Positions 14,815 to 23,436 of a stretch of DNA of 30,655 nucleotides are shown piece by piece. Every line of letters starts with the position of its first letter. Positions within the stretch are counted from its first letter, which is position 1. The DNA comes from an uncultured Prevotellaceae bacterium (GTDB lineage: Bacteria > Bacteroidota > Bacteroidia > Bacteroidales > Bacteroidaceae): positions 1 to 30,655 of the forward strand of contig CAMJAO010000003.1 of the NCBI GenBank assembly GCA_946403615.1, read 5' to 3'. The notes beneath the pieces are model-generated. The model had not been told where the DNA came from, did no database searches, and saw nothing but the letters and a program-made list of their open reading frames with translations. A program made the position numbers and the translations under genes.

Positions 14815-17112
14815 ATGAAGAAATTTTTACTTTTGTTCTGGATGACCTTAACAGGCATCCTTAGCGGATTCGGACAGAGCACCGATGCCATTGTCTTTGT
14901 CGATGCCAATGGCACAGAGGTCAAAGACGGCACTACGCTGACCATTAACACCGCCACGCAAGACGATTTCGGCGATGACATCCTGCTCTCAGGACTGTCG
15001 GTCAAGAATGTGAGCAATGCGGCTGCCAGCGTCTCTATCCATGTCAATATCCAATCTATCAGCAACGGAAAGCTGCAAATCTGCTTCCCCACGGCTTGTA
15101 TCACCAAGGAAGAGGCTTGCTCATTCGTCACCAATGGTGTGGAACTGGCAGCCGGCGCTGTGCGTGATTTGCAGACCGAGTGGGTTCCCGCTGAAGACGG
15201 CGTCTGTCTGGTCACCTATCAAATAGAGTTGATGAAACAGACCTCCGTGGTGCCCGCAGAGTTTGAGTCAATCGGCATGGGCTCGACCGTGACCGTGAAA
15301 TACGTTTACGGAAAAGGCGGCGACATTGACCCCAACCCAGGAGAGACCAGCCAGTATTATTGCGGCCTCTATACCACCGACGAATTGTCGGAAGACAGTT
15401 ACGGAATGGGCAATTACTGCACTGGCGTCTGCAAGGCAGCCACTTTCTTCGGTCCCAAAGTGTATAACGATTTTATCGGCTTCAAAGTGGTCGGCATGCG
15501 CGTGGGTCTAAAAGAGGATGTCACCGACTTTAGCGTTTTCACCAGCCTGACGAAAGGCAATTCTATTGTTGATTTTATCAGCCAGGATGCCAAAGCGGGC
15601 GAAGCAGGCTGGAACACCATCATATTTGACGAGGAAAACCAGTTTGAACTGACCGAAGACGGCACAGAATATGTCGTTGGTTTCACATACAACCAACTTA
15701 AAAACAAGTGGCCTATCTCCTATTACGAGAATGCTGATCAAAAGGAAGAGTTCATGTTCTATGGCAATATTCCCTCCTCTTACGGCGGCAACGGTCTGGG
15801 ATGGTATTCCTTAGGTGCAGACGGTGCTTTGTCAGTCCAATGGATTGTAGAAGGCCAACTGTCTGGCCAGCGCGTCACATTAGACGGGTTTACCCTCTCA
15901 CGCCAGTATTTCCAGACCGGAGCAGATGTTGACGCTTCCCTCAAAGTGACCAACAAGGGTAAAGAAGATATCAAGAATTTAGGATTCAACTATTACCTCG
16001 ACGGTGAGAAAATGAAAGAAGAGACGGTGTCAATGTCGCTGGCTTCGATGAAAAGCATGGTAGTTCCCGTCAACATTACCCTTCCTGCTGACCTCAAGAC
16101 CGGTCAGCACACCCTGGAGGCGGAACTCGTTACCGTGAACGGAGCAGACCCCGAAGAAAAGGTTGAAAACATTAGCGCCGCATTCGCCGCCTATAAGGAG
16201 AGCAAACCGCGCCAGAAACAACTCATCGAGCATATCACATCGTGGACCTGCACCTATTGCCACTTGGGTTATAAACTGCTGCGTGAGATGGAGAAACAGT
16301 TTGACGACATCGCATGGGTTTCCGTACATGGCAACCAGTCGTCGCAACAAGACCCCTACTACTTCAGCGCTTGCAACACCATCATGAATATTCTCGGCGC
16401 AAACAGTTTCCCGTCAGCAGCATTCAACCGCACCTATATCCCCGACTTGGCAGAGGGTGGTGAACTGGCTTACGGATTGGGATATAATACTGACGATTAT
16501 CTACAAGAAATAGTCAGCTACATTCGTGGTTATATCAATGCGACAAGCGAAACGCCTTCGTTCGTAACCCTCGACATTGAGCAGAATTACGATGCCGACA
16601 AACGGAATCTGGAAATCACCGTCAAAGGTACCGGAGCCGAAGACGCCGCGGATATTTTGAAAGACAACGCCATCACCATCTATCTGACCGAGGCCGGATT
16701 GAAAGGACGTCAATACAGTAACGGCAGTTGGCAGAACAACTTCGAGCACAACAATGTGCTGCGCGCTGTGCTCACCAATGCCAATGGCGACCTCATCACA
16801 TGGGAAGGCGACAACTTCGAATACACCACCAATTATATCATCCCTGACAATTTCGAGGCAGACAACCTGAGTATCACGGCATTTGTGGCACCCGCGATTA
16901 CTTCTTCGACCGATATGTATCACCGGGCTGTCAACAACTGTGAGAAGGTGGCTGTCAATACCACAGTCACCGGTATTCAACAGAGTGAGGCAGGCAATGC
17001 ACGCGTATCTGAGCGCTTCAACATCGACGGACAGCGCCTCAACGCACCGCAGAAGGGCATCAACCTCATCAAGATGGCCGACGGCACCGTCAAGAAAGTG
17101 GTGGTGAAGTAA
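14815..17112 (+). CDS. Large secreted Omp28-like protein with CxxC and C-terminal sorting-type tail
   Basis: This 765-residue protein has a signal peptide (MKKFLLLFWMTLTGILSGFG). Residues 20-165 are beta-rich and contain four to five Cys. Residues 180-350 form a second beta domain, and 355-460 an Ig-like segment. From about 465 an Omp28/thioredoxin-like domain starts, with SWTCTYCHLG (Cys479, Cys482). The tail (FNIDGQRLNAPQKGINLIKMADGTVKKVVVK) has the form of Bacteroidales C-terminal secretion tails. It shares the CxxC-bearing domain with the lipoprotein upstream, 49 bases away. It could be a cell-surface partner of that lipoprotein; the function is inferred. Confidence 0.83.
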   Translation: MKKFLLLFWMTLTGILSGFGQSTDAIVFVDANGTEVKDGTTLTINTATQDDFGDDILLSGLSVKNVSNAAASVSIHVNIQSISNGKLQICFPTACITKEEACSFVTNGVELAAGAVRDLQTEWVPAEDGVCLVTYQIELMKQTSVVPAEFESIGMGSTVTVKYVYGKGGDIDPNPGETSQYYCGLYTTDELSEDSYGMGNYCTGVCKAATFFGPKVYNDFIGFKVVGMRVGLKEDVTDFSVFTSLTKGNSIVDFISQDAKAGEAGWNTIIFDEENQFELTEDGTEYVVGFTYNQLKNKWPISYYENADQKEEFMFYGNIPSSYGGNGLGWYSLGADGALSVQWIVEGQLSGQRVTLDGFTLSRQYFQTGADVDASLKVTNKGKEDIKNLGFNYYLDGEKMKEETVSMSLASMKSMVVPVNITLPADLKTGQHTLEAELVTVNGADPEEKVENISAAFAAYKESKPRQKQLIEHITSWTCTYCHLGYKLLREMEKQFDDIAWVSVHGNQSSQQDPYYFSACNTIMNILGANSFPSAAFNRTYIPDLAEGGELAYGLGYNTDDYLQEIVSYIRGYINATSETPSFVTLDIEQNYDADKRNLEITVKGTGAEDAADILKDNAITIYLTEAGLKGRQYSNGSWQNNFEHNNVLRAVLTNANGDLITWEGDNFEYTTNYIIPDNFEADNLSITAFVAPAITSSTDMYHRAVNNCEKVAVNTTVTGIQQSEAGNARVSERFNIDGQRLNAPQKGINLIKMADGTVKKVVVK

Positions 17113-17124
17113 AAGCTTCCCCCT

Positions 17125-17147
17125 TTCCCCCTCCCAGGAGGGGGGAA
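17125..17147. repeat. GC-rich palindrome downstream of the secreted protein
   Basis: TTCCCCCTCC, a CA loop, and GGAGGGGGGAA form a nearly perfect 10-bp hairpin 12 bases after the stop. It belongs to the palindromic family seen at 18067 and 27807. It may protect the 3' end of the transcript, but no T-run follows. Confidence 0.6.
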
Positions 17148-17165
17148 CCTTCTTGGTCTGTTTCA

Positions 17166-17300
17166 TCCCATGGCTCCCATGATTCTCATTGGTTCTGATG
17201 ATTCCCATGGCTCCCATGGTCTCGCCCCAAACGACCAACCCCCTAAACCACCAAACCACCAAACCACCAAACCACCAAACGACCAACCCCCTAAACCACC
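17166..17300. repeat. 9-bp array followed by a perfect 8-bp array
   Basis: 17166-17221 contains imperfect 9-bp units around TCCCATGGC. From 17229 to 17300 nine 8-bp units run without a break: AAACGACC, AACCCCCT, AAACCACC four times, AAACGACC, AACCCCCT, AAACCACC. A 24-bp higher-order unit (AAACGACC, AACCCCCT, AAACCACC) occurs at each end. The array ends 8 bases before the ATG at 17309. Confidence 0.8.
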
Positions 17301-17308
17301 AACAGAGA

Positions 17309-18034
17309 ATGATATTTCAACGTGCAGAACTATTGCTGGGCAATGAGGCGATGAACCGCATTGCCCGACAACGTATCATCATCTTCGGCGTGGGCGGCGT
17401 GGGCTCGTGGTGCGCCGAGGCACTGGTGCGGACGGGCTTTTGCCACATCACGCTGGTGGATGCCGACCGTGTCTGCACGACGAATATCAACCGCCAACTG
17501 ATGGCCACCACGCTGACTGTGGGACAAGTGAAAGTGGAAGCCCTCAAAGAGCGGTTGCTCTCCATCAATCCCGATGCTGAGATTACCGCTTTGCAGAAAG
17601 TGTTTACAGAGGAGACGGCCGGTGAATTCCATCTTGACGATTACGATTTCATCATCGACGCCATCGACTCGCTCAAAGACAAAGCCACGCTCATCCTCCA
17701 GGCTTGTCAAACGCAAGCCACATTCTTCTCGTCGATGGGTGCAGCACTGAAATTAGACCCCTCTCGCATCCGCACAGGGGAATTCTGGACAGTAGAGGGC
17801 GACCCGTTGGCAAGAGTGCTGCGAAGGAAATTCAAATCGAAGAAACAATTCCCTCAACGCAAATTCACCTGTGTCTATTCCGACGAACTGCTGACCAATC
17901 AAGGAGAAATAACAGCCGAGACGGAAGAGACCGACCCCATGTTCCATAAGGTGCAGACCAATGGCTCGCTGGCGCACATTACCGCCATCTTCGGATTCAC
18001 GCTCGCAGGGTTGGTGGTAAAGAGTTTGGCATAA
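17309..18034 (+). CDS. tcdA: tRNA threonylcarbamoyladenosine dehydratase
   Basis: This 241-residue E1-like enzyme converts t6A37 in tRNA to its cyclic form using ATP. The nucleotide-binding loop GVGGVGSW (27-34), the VDADRVCTTNINRQ segment and DYDFIIDAIDSL match TcdA/CsdL. TCVYSDE carries the Cys usually found near the C-terminal active region. ATG 17309 is chosen because it gives the family's usual start; the longer frame would translate the octamer array. It is a housekeeping gene convergent with the flavodiiron gene, with a strong hairpin between them. Confidence 0.92.
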   Translation: MIFQRAELLLGNEAMNRIARQRIIIFGVGGVGSWCAEALVRTGFCHITLVDADRVCTTNINRQLMATTLTVGQVKVEALKERLLSINPDAEITALQKVFTEETAGEFHLDDYDFIIDAIDSLKDKATLILQACQTQATFFSSMGAALKLDPSRIRTGEFWTVEGDPLARVLRRKFKSKKQFPQRKFTCVYSDELLTNQGEITAETEETDPMFHKVQTNGSLAHITAIFGFTLAGLVVKSLA

Positions 18035-18066
18035 CGCTCACCCGGCCAAAGAGGTACCCTCCCCTA

Positions 18067-18083
18067 CCCTCCCCAAGGGAGGG
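18067..18083. repeat. GC-rich palindrome
   Basis: CCCTCCCC-AA-GGGAGGG, followed by AGAAC, lies 32 bases after the tcdA stop. It is a member of the same palindromic family as those at 17125 and 27807. Confidence 0.55.
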
Positions 18084-18150
18084 AGAACTAAAGAAGATAG
18101 AGAAACATCTACGTCACGTTTGTTGTCGCACTGCCACAACACACCATAAC

Positions 18151-18213
18151 AATACTCCTCCAATAGCATTTCGCCATTGGAGGAGTATTATCTTTAACTT
18201 CTTTTGTTTTTTT
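18151..18213 (+). terminator. Strong intrinsic terminator between convergent genes
   Basis: AATACTCCTCCAAT (18151-18164) pairs perfectly with ATTGGAGGAGTATT (18176-18189) across an 11-nt loop, and a T-rich tract with a run of seven or more T follows by 18213. It ends tcdA transcription. On the other strand it could also stop the flavodiiron transcript, although the A/T tract there is poorer. Confidence 0.8.
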
Positions 18214-18255
18214 ACCCAAACCGACCCTTAGACTAACGCTAATGACCGATTGGGA

Positions 18256-19434
18256 TTAACCTCTCAAAGCAGCCGCCATGGCCTTTCCTAAAGCCTCGCA
18301 CTGCTGGCGGGTTTCGGGGGTCAGGGCTTGTTTCATTTCCACGGGCTCGCCCACGACATCGAAATGGAGGCTCTCTTCATTCCATTGCTGTATCTTTGCA
18401 ACGGCTTTTCCGGCCCATGCGAAACTGCCGAACCAGCCAAGCAGACGGCCTTTTATATCGCGGTTGGCGATCTCTGAGAGCAGCACATCCATCTCATGAT
18501 ACAGGCCCGTATTGTAGGTCGGCGCACCCACGATGAGTCCGCGATAACGGAACACGTCGCGCAGGATGTACGAATGATGCGTTTTCGACACATTATACAT
18601 CACGATGTTCTTCACACCGGCCTCAGCGGCTGCACGCGCGATAACCTCGGCCATACGCTCGGTATTGCCATACATGGTGCCGTAGCAGATGACCAGACCT
18701 TCCTCTGCCTCGTAGCGACTCAGGCGATCATAGATGTCAATCACCTTTGCCACATGCTCATGCCACACGGGGCCGTGGGTGGCACAGATATAATCAATCT
18801 GCACGCCAGCGAGTTTCTTCAGCGCATTCTGCACAGGGGTGCCGTATTTGCCCACGATGTTGGAGTAGTAGCGCACCATCTCCAGCCAGAAATCGTCGCA
18901 GCGCATATCACTGTCAACGACAGCGCCGTTCAAAGCGCCGAAACAACCGAAGGCATCGCCAGAGAACAGCACATGAGCAGTGGTGTCGAGCGTGACCATC
19001 GTCTCGGGCCAATGCACCATGGGAGTCAGCACAAACTGCAACTCATGAGTGCCGAGCGACAATGTGTCGCCGTTCTTCACCTCCAAGCCTTCGTTGCCGA
19101 TGCCGTAGAAACCCGCCATCATGCCGAAAGTCTTTTTATTGCCGACAATCGTCACCTCGGGATAAAATTTCTTCAGCAAGGCGAGTGAACCGCTGTGGTC
19201 GGGTTCCATATGATTGACCACCAGATAGTCGATGGGGCGGTCGCCGATGACCGCACGGATATTTTCAATAAACTGCACGAAGAAATCCACTTCGACAGTA
19301 TCGATGAGACACACTTTCTCGTCAACAATCAGATACGAATTGTAAGATACGCCGTAAGGCAGCGGCCATAGACCTTCAAACAAGGCTTTGTTGCGGTCAT
19401 TGACGCCTACATAATGGATGTTGTTGGTTATCAT
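18256..19434 (-). CDS. Flavodiiron protein (O2/NO reductase, FprA type)
   Basis: This 392-residue two-domain enzyme has an N-terminal beta-lactamase-like diiron domain with HMEPDHSG (His75, Glu77, Asp79, His80), MVHWPET, the GDAFG aspartate and CATHGPVW histidine. The C-terminal flavodoxin domain starts near residue 250, with YGTMYGNTERMAE as the FMN phosphate loop. Such enzymes reduce O2 or NO to harmless products with electrons from rubredoxin or similar donors, a common defence in anaerobes. No rubredoxin domain is fused. It starts 41 bases after the sugar kinase stop and may be co-transcribed with it; the spacer holds a heptad array. Confidence 0.92.
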   Translation of the reverse strand: MITNNIHYVGVNDRNKALFEGLWPLPYGVSYNSYLIVDEKVCLIDTVEVDFFVQFIENIRAVIGDRPIDYLVVNHMEPDHSGSLALLKKFYPEVTIVGNKKTFGMMAGFYGIGNEGLEVKNGDTLSLGTHELQFVLTPMVHWPETMVTLDTTAHVLFSGDAFGCFGALNGAVVDSDMRCDDFWLEMVRYYSNIVGKYGTPVQNALKKLAGVQIDYICATHGPVWHEHVAKVIDIYDRLSRYEAEEGLVICYGTMYGNTERMAEVIARAAAEAGVKNIVMYNVSKTHHSYILRDVFRYRGLIVGAPTYNTGLYHEMDVLLSEIANRDIKGRLLGWFGSFAWAGKAVAKIQQWNEESLHFDVVGEPVEMKQALTPETRQQCEALGKAMAAALRG

Positions 19435-19439
19435 AGGAT

Positions 19440-19474
19440 GATTTGAGGTTTGAGATTTGAGGTTTATGGATGAT
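19440..19474. repeat. Heptad array just upstream of the flavodiiron start
   Basis: GATTTGA, GGTTTGA, GATTTGA, GGTTTAT, GGATGAT lie in 7-bp register. The array begins 5 bases upstream of the ATG (minus strand) and fills the spacer to the kinase stop. The unit is nearly that of the array at 1209. Confidence 0.75.
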
Positions 19475-19475
19475 T

Positions 19476-20429
19476 TTATGGCTCTATTTCCGATTTGGGA
19501 ATGAGTTTTATCTTCTCACCGAATTCTTTGGGTATGTAGTTGCTAATATGTTTGCAACTCTCTGCGCAGAACTCTTGTGCACAACGGATGATACTGTCCC
19601 ATTGCTCTTCGTTCAGCCCCTCGTCGATGGTGTCGCGGGTAATGTCATATTTCAACATGCCATAAACGATACCCGCATTGAAATTATCGCCTGCGCCGAT
19701 GGTGCTCACCGTATCGGTGTCGATGACGGGATAACTCTTTTTCAATCCTCCGTCAGCACGCAGTTCCACGGGCTTGGCACCCTGTGTAAAGATGAATTTC
19801 TTGCAGTAGAACGATATTTCCGACTGATAGACGCGGTCGGGGTCGTCTTTCTTGTACAGCACCATGAAATCCTCCTTGCTGCCACGCACAATGTCGGCCA
19901 TCTCCAGATTCTCGAGCAGGTTGGGCGTGATGCGCATCACATCCTGTGCGTGAGAAGAGCGGAAATTGATATCGTAATAGATGATGGCTCCGCGCTGGCG
20001 GGCATGGTCCAGAAAACCAGCCACCTGACTGCGTATCACGGGGTTGACGGCATAGTACGAGCCGAACATGACGATGTCGTCGCGCTGCACGTCGGGATAG
20101 ATGAAATCCAACTGGTCGTGAGGATGGTCTTTATAGAAGAGATATTCGGCGTCGTTGTTCTCGTCGAGAAATGCGAGCGAGACAGGCGACTTACTGCCGG
20201 GATAGACATTGATATTGTCTGCATTCACGTTGTTATCCTTGAGAAACTGGATGATATTGCGTCCGACACGGTCATTGCCAGCCTCACTGATAAACGAGGC
20301 GGTCACACCGCAACGGCCCAACGAAATGATGCCGTTGAACACCGAGCCGCCAGGCACCGCGCCTATGGGCTGCTCGTTTTTGAAAATGATGTCGAGTACC
20401 GTCTCGCCTATTCCGAAAACTTTTCGCAT
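19476..20429 (-). CDS. PfkB-family carbohydrate kinase (fructokinase-like)
   Basis: This 317-residue ribokinase-fold kinase has PGGSVFNGIISLGRCG near the N-terminus (26-41) and the catalytic anion-hole motif IGAGDNFNAG with Asp248. It phosphorylates a sugar or related alcohol with ATP; fructose is the usual call for this subfamily, but the substrate cannot be read from the sequence. A -7 box (CAAAGATA on the + strand, 20463-20470) lies 34 bases upstream of its ATG. The gene is followed by the flavodiiron gene on the same strand. Confidence 0.88.
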   Translation of the reverse strand: MRKVFGIGETVLDIIFKNEQPIGAVPGGSVFNGIISLGRCGVTASFISEAGNDRVGRNIIQFLKDNNVNADNINVYPGSKSPVSLAFLDENNDAEYLFYKDHPHDQLDFIYPDVQRDDIVMFGSYYAVNPVIRSQVAGFLDHARQRGAIIYYDINFRSSHAQDVMRITPNLLENLEMADIVRGSKEDFMVLYKKDDPDRVYQSEISFYCKKFIFTQGAKPVELRADGGLKKSYPVIDTDTVSTIGAGDNFNAGIVYGMLKYDITRDTIDEGLNEEQWDSIIRCAQEFCAESCKHISNYIPKEFGEKIKLIPKSEIEP

Positions 20430-20462
20430 ATAGAGTGTATGATGTTTTTACGTTATTCGCTG

Positions 20463-20470
20463 CAAAGATA
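20463..20470 (-). promoter_or_regulatory. Bacteroidetes -7 box for the sugar kinase
   Basis: On the minus strand this reads TATCTTTG, a full TAnnTTTG match followed by C. The upstream region, where a -33 box would lie, is occupied by ACGAAAT-type heptads. Confidence 0.6.
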
Positions 20471-20480
20471 GTGAATAAAT

Positions 20481-20540
20481 ACGAAATATGAGATACGAAA
20501 CACGAAATCTTTTTTTATTACGAAATGTGAAATACGAAAT
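20481..20540. repeat. Heptad arrays (ACGAAAT type) upstream of a promoter
   Basis: ACGAAAT, ATGAGAT, ACGAAAC, ACGAAAT (20481-20508) and ACGAAAT, GTGAAAT, ACGAAAT (20520-20540) are separated by a T-run. A near-copy with the same unit lies at 23437, also directly upstream of a minus-strand -7 box. Confidence 0.75.
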
Positions 20541-20587
20541 AAGCCGCGATTCGAACCGCGGCTTATACAGAAGAGGCAGCGCCTCTT
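20539..20587 (-). terminator. Double hairpin after the pyridoxine-type kinase
   Basis: On the minus strand the first hairpin is AAGAGGC-GCT-GCCTCTT (20571-20587). The second is ATAAGCCGCG/CGCGGCTTAT (20539-20566) with an 8-nt loop. Moderately T-rich sequence follows. Together they probably end the helicase-kinase transcript. Confidence 0.6.
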
Positions 20588-20594
20588 GTGTCTC

Positions 20595-21410
20595 TTACAA
20601 TAGATGCAGATAGTTCTCTACGGGAATACCGCGGTTTTTGTCTTCATTGTCGCGGTTGAGGTCGATGAGCATGGCTACCCCGTCCATGGCTTTTCGTGTA
20701 CTCTGATGCAGATTCTCGCCCTTCAGAAGATGTCCGATGAGGATGGCGGAGAACATGTCGCCTGTGCCAGGGAAATGAACGGGAATCTCGGTATATTCCA
20801 GCGAGAAATACTCGTCCTTGATATGGTTATAGCCTGTCACCATGCTTTGTCCGTCGACGCGGATACTGGTGATAAGCACCGAACGGGCACCTAAATCACG
20901 CAAGCGGTCCACCAATTCGTGCGCCTCGGCGGCTGTCACGCCCTCTTCACGATAGGGATGACCGGTCAGATAACATGCCTCGGTGTAGTTGGGATAAGTG
21001 AGGTGAGCCACAGCCACCATCTCACGCATGCTGCGTATGGCGGCATCGGTCACACCGTTGTAGAGTTTTCCCTCATCGCCCATGATGGGGTCAACGAAGA
21101 TGGTGGTGCCGTTGGCTGCCTGTTCCTGGCAATAGTCTGCCACGATGCGCGCCTGACGCTCTGACGCGATAAAGCCTGTGGCGATGGCGTCAAACGAGAA
21201 ACCCAGTTCTTTCCATACGGGAAAGACACCCTGAATGTAGTCAGTGGTGTCGAGCAGATTGAACTTACCGTAATCGAGCGTGTTCGACACCAGACAGGTG
21301 GGCAGGTTATAAACGGGCAGTCCCATATAGGATAGAATAGGCAACATGGCAGCAGTAGCCACCTTGCCATAGCCGGCGATATCGTTGATGAGAAGAATCT
21401 GTTGGTTCAT
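20595..21410 (-). CDS. Pyridoxine/pyridoxal/pyridoxamine kinase
   Basis: This 271-residue ribokinase-like enzyme probably phosphorylates vitamin B6 vitamers. The start ILLINDIAGYGKVATAA, LPTCLVSNTLDYGKF, and VDPIMGDEGKLYNG are characteristic of the PdxK/PdxY family, as is FPGTGDMFSAIL with GTGD at 215-218. It begins 21 bases after the helicase stop, so the two share a transcript. Annotation pipelines may name the family PdxY or pyridoxamine kinase; which vitamer is preferred cannot be told here. Confidence 0.88.
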   Translation of the reverse strand: MNQQILLINDIAGYGKVATAAMLPILSYMGLPVYNLPTCLVSNTLDYGKFNLLDTTDYIQGVFPVWKELGFSFDAIATGFIASERQARIVADYCQEQAANGTTIFVDPIMGDEGKLYNGVTDAAIRSMREMVAVAHLTYPNYTEACYLTGHPYREEGVTAAEAHELVDRLRDLGARSVLITSIRVDGQSMVTGYNHIKDEYFSLEYTEIPVHFPGTGDMFSAILIGHLLKGENLHQSTRKAMDGVAMLIDLNRDNEDKNRGIPVENYLHLL

Positions 21411-21431
21411 ATTTCCTCAAAAAATGTGGGT

Positions 21432-23387
21432 TTATTTCTTCTTGGGTTTGCGACGTGCCCATCCTTCCTCAGAGAAGTCTGGTTCTTCGCCTACGAGTTG
21501 GATATCATGTCCCTGGAAGAACTGCCGCCAGTCGTCTTTGCGTCCGCTCTCCATGCGTGCGGCACCACGCTGTCCGCGCTTGGTTGAACGTTCATTACGA
21601 GTTTTTTTCTTATATTGGTCAAAACCGTCGTTGTCATGAGAGGCATGCTCGCGGCCTCTACCTTTGGTCCCTTTATTTCGGGCTTCGCTCTCCCTCCCTT
21701 TGGGAGAATTGGAGTGGGTGTCTTGACCCCTGCTCCTTGAGCCTTGCCCTTTTGATGTGTCGTCGGCATCGTTGCAACGCACGGTACGTCCTTTATACAC
21801 TGTGCCTTCGAGTGCTTGCATCACACGCTGTGCGTCTTTCTCCGGCACTTCGATATAAGAGATGCGCTCGAGCAGGTCGATATGTCCCACCTCCTGACGT
21901 CCCTCTATGTGGCGGTTGATGAATTGCATCACCTCGCCAGGGAAGAATCCGTCGGACTTGCCCAGATTGATGAACAGACGACGGTATCCCTTCTCTGCTT
22001 GTCTCTTGCCTTTCGGTTTCGAGCTGCGTGCTTCGGATTTCGAGTTTCCTTTCTTCTCCTCCACCTCGGCGATTTCGGGCGCGTCGGCATAATAGGCGAG
22101 GAATTTACCGAACTCCAACGACACAATTTTCTTGATGAGGTCTTCCTTGTCGATATACTCGAAATGACGGTTGATCTCGGTCATGAAGGGAGCGATTTCC
22201 TCCTCGTTGATATCGGCCTTGACGATATGGTCCATCACCTTGTAGAGCTGCTTGGTGCAAATCTCTTTCGGAGTGGGGATGGTGCCTTTGACAAATTCCT
22301 TGCCTATCTCTTTCTCGATGGCACGAATCTTATGTTTCTCGCGTGAGTGAACGATAGAGATGGATGTACCCTTTTTTCCAGCGCGGCCGGTACGACCGCT
22401 GCGGTGGGTGTAGTTCTCGATGTCGTCGGGCAGTCCGTAGTTGATGACATGGGTCAGGTCATCGACGTCGAGTCCGCGAGCCGCCACATCGGTAGCCACG
22501 AGCAGTTGCGTGAGGTGCTTGCGGAATTTCTGCATGGTCAGGTCGCGCTGCTGTTGCGAGAGGTCGCCATGGAGCGACTCGGCGTTGTATCCGTCACGGA
22601 TAAGTTTGTCGGCGATGTCCTGCGTCTCAATCTTAGTGCGGCAGAAAATGATGGCATAGATGCGCGGATGGAAATCGACAATACGTTTCAGGGCGAGGTA
22701 TTTGTCCTTGGCGTTGACCATGTAGTAGATATGGTTCACATTTTCCGCGCCCTCGTTGCGGCTGCCAATCACGATTTCCTTGTGATCGTGCAGGTAGTTG
22801 GTGGCGATCTTCTCTATCTCGCGACTCATGGTGGCGGAGAAGAGCAGCGTGTTGCGGTCTTCGGGCACACCGGCAAGTATCTCGTCGATGCTCTCGGAGA
22901 AACCCATGTTGAGCATCTCGTCGGCTTCGTCGAGCACCACATTGTTCACATTCTCGAGTTTAGCCACACCACGTTTCATCAGGTCGATGAGGCGTCCCGG
23001 GGTGGCCACGATGATCTGCGCACCCTTGCGCAGGGTGTGTATCTGGTTTTCGATGGATGTGCCGCCATATACGGCTACGACATGCACACCCTCCATGTAA
23101 CGGGCAAAATCGCGGATGTCGTCAGTGATTTGCAGGCACAGTTCGCGTGTGGGGCTGAGCACCAACGCTTGTGTCTGGCGGTCTTCGGCGTTGATGCGCT
23201 GGAGCAGGGGTATGCCAAACGCGGCCGTTTTACCGGTGCCGGTCTGTGCCAGTGCTATCACGTCGTTGCGGGTTCCGAGCAGGTAAGGAATCACTTCCTC
23301 CTGAACGGGCATGGGGTGTTCAAACCCCAGTTCTTCGATGGCGTGTCGAATGGGTTCGATGACGCCTAATTCTTCAAATGTCTTCAC
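21432..23387 (-). CDS. DEAD-box RNA helicase with DbpA-type RNA-binding domain
   Basis: This 651-residue helicase of the DeaD/CshA group unwinds RNA structure in ribosome assembly and cold adaptation. Motifs visible are AQTGTGKT (47-54), SPTRELCLQ, DEAD (153-156), SAT (184-186) and HRSGRTGRAG (near 335). A DbpA-like RNA-binding fold follows at about 466-545 (YRRLFINLGKSDGFFPGEV). The last 100 residues are a low-complexity basic tail. Part of it (about residues 552-570, at 21690-21733) is encoded by a GC-rich palindrome of the intergenic type, read in frame. A -7 box lies about 32 bases upstream of its ATG at 23387. Confidence 0.93.
   Translation of the reverse strand: MKTFEELGVIEPIRHAIEELGFEHPMPVQEEVIPYLLGTRNDVIALAQTGTGKTAAFGIPLLQRINAEDRQTQALVLSPTRELCLQITDDIRDFARYMEGVHVVAVYGGTSIENQIHTLRKGAQIIVATPGRLIDLMKRGVAKLENVNNVVLDEADEMLNMGFSESIDEILAGVPEDRNTLLFSATMSREIEKIATNYLHDHKEIVIGSRNEGAENVNHIYYMVNAKDKYLALKRIVDFHPRIYAIIFCRTKIETQDIADKLIRDGYNAESLHGDLSQQQRDLTMQKFRKHLTQLLVATDVAARGLDVDDLTHVINYGLPDDIENYTHRSGRTGRAGKKGTSISIVHSREKHKIRAIEKEIGKEFVKGTIPTPKEICTKQLYKVMDHIVKADINEEEIAPFMTEINRHFEYIDKEDLIKKIVSLEFGKFLAYYADAPEIAEVEEKKGNSKSEARSSKPKGKRQAEKGYRRLFINLGKSDGFFPGEVMQFINRHIEGRQEVGHIDLLERISYIEVPEKDAQRVMQALEGTVYKGRTVRCNDADDTSKGQGSRSRGQDTHSNSPKGRESEARNKGTKGRGREHASHDNDGFDQYKKKTRNERSTKRGQRGAARMESGRKDDWRQFFQGHDIQLVGEEPDFSEEGWARRKPKKK
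21690..21733. repeat. GC-rich palindromic element inside the helicase tail
   Basis: CTCCC-TTT-GGGAG (21694-21706) is embedded in a C-run/G-run context ending GGAGTGGG. In the sense of the gene it reads like the intergenic element family. It encodes the segment around HSNSPKGRESEA of the low-complexity tail. Confidence 0.45.
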
Positions 23388-23418
23388 TAAAAAATTGATA
23401 TATTGTTATTTGGGGCTG

Positions 23419-23426
23419 CAAAGGTA
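23419..23426 (-). promoter_or_regulatory. Bacteroidetes -7 box for the helicase operon
   Basis: On the minus strand this reads TACCTTTG, a TAnnTTTG match. It would drive the helicase and pyridoxine-type kinase. ACGAAAT heptads occupy the upstream part of the promoter. Confidence 0.6.
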
Positions 23427-23436
23427 GTAAATAAAT

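Noticed and set aside
16501..17286. Open frame on the minus strand with Trp/Gly-rich start
   Set aside because: It is an artefact of the 8-bp and 9-bp repeat arrays joined to the antisense of the Omp28-like gene.
17229..17300. Octamer array as a CRISPR-like structure
   Set aside because: Units are contiguous with no unique spacers, so it is a simple tandem array.
19470..20471. Long open frame on the + strand opposite the sugar kinase
   Set aside because: It is antisense to a clearly recognised PfkB kinase and its translation shows no domain; high GC at third positions creates such frames.
20539..20566. T-arm-like sequence (GGTTCGAATC-type) suggesting a tRNA fragment
   Set aside because: Reading on the minus strand gives a T-loop-like hairpin, but the stem does not pair in T-arm register and there is no acceptor, D-arm or anticodon arm around it. 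A terminator hairpin explains it better.
22347..23369. Long open frame on the + strand opposite the helicase
   Set aside because: It mirrors the helicase in antisense and has no recognisable motif.
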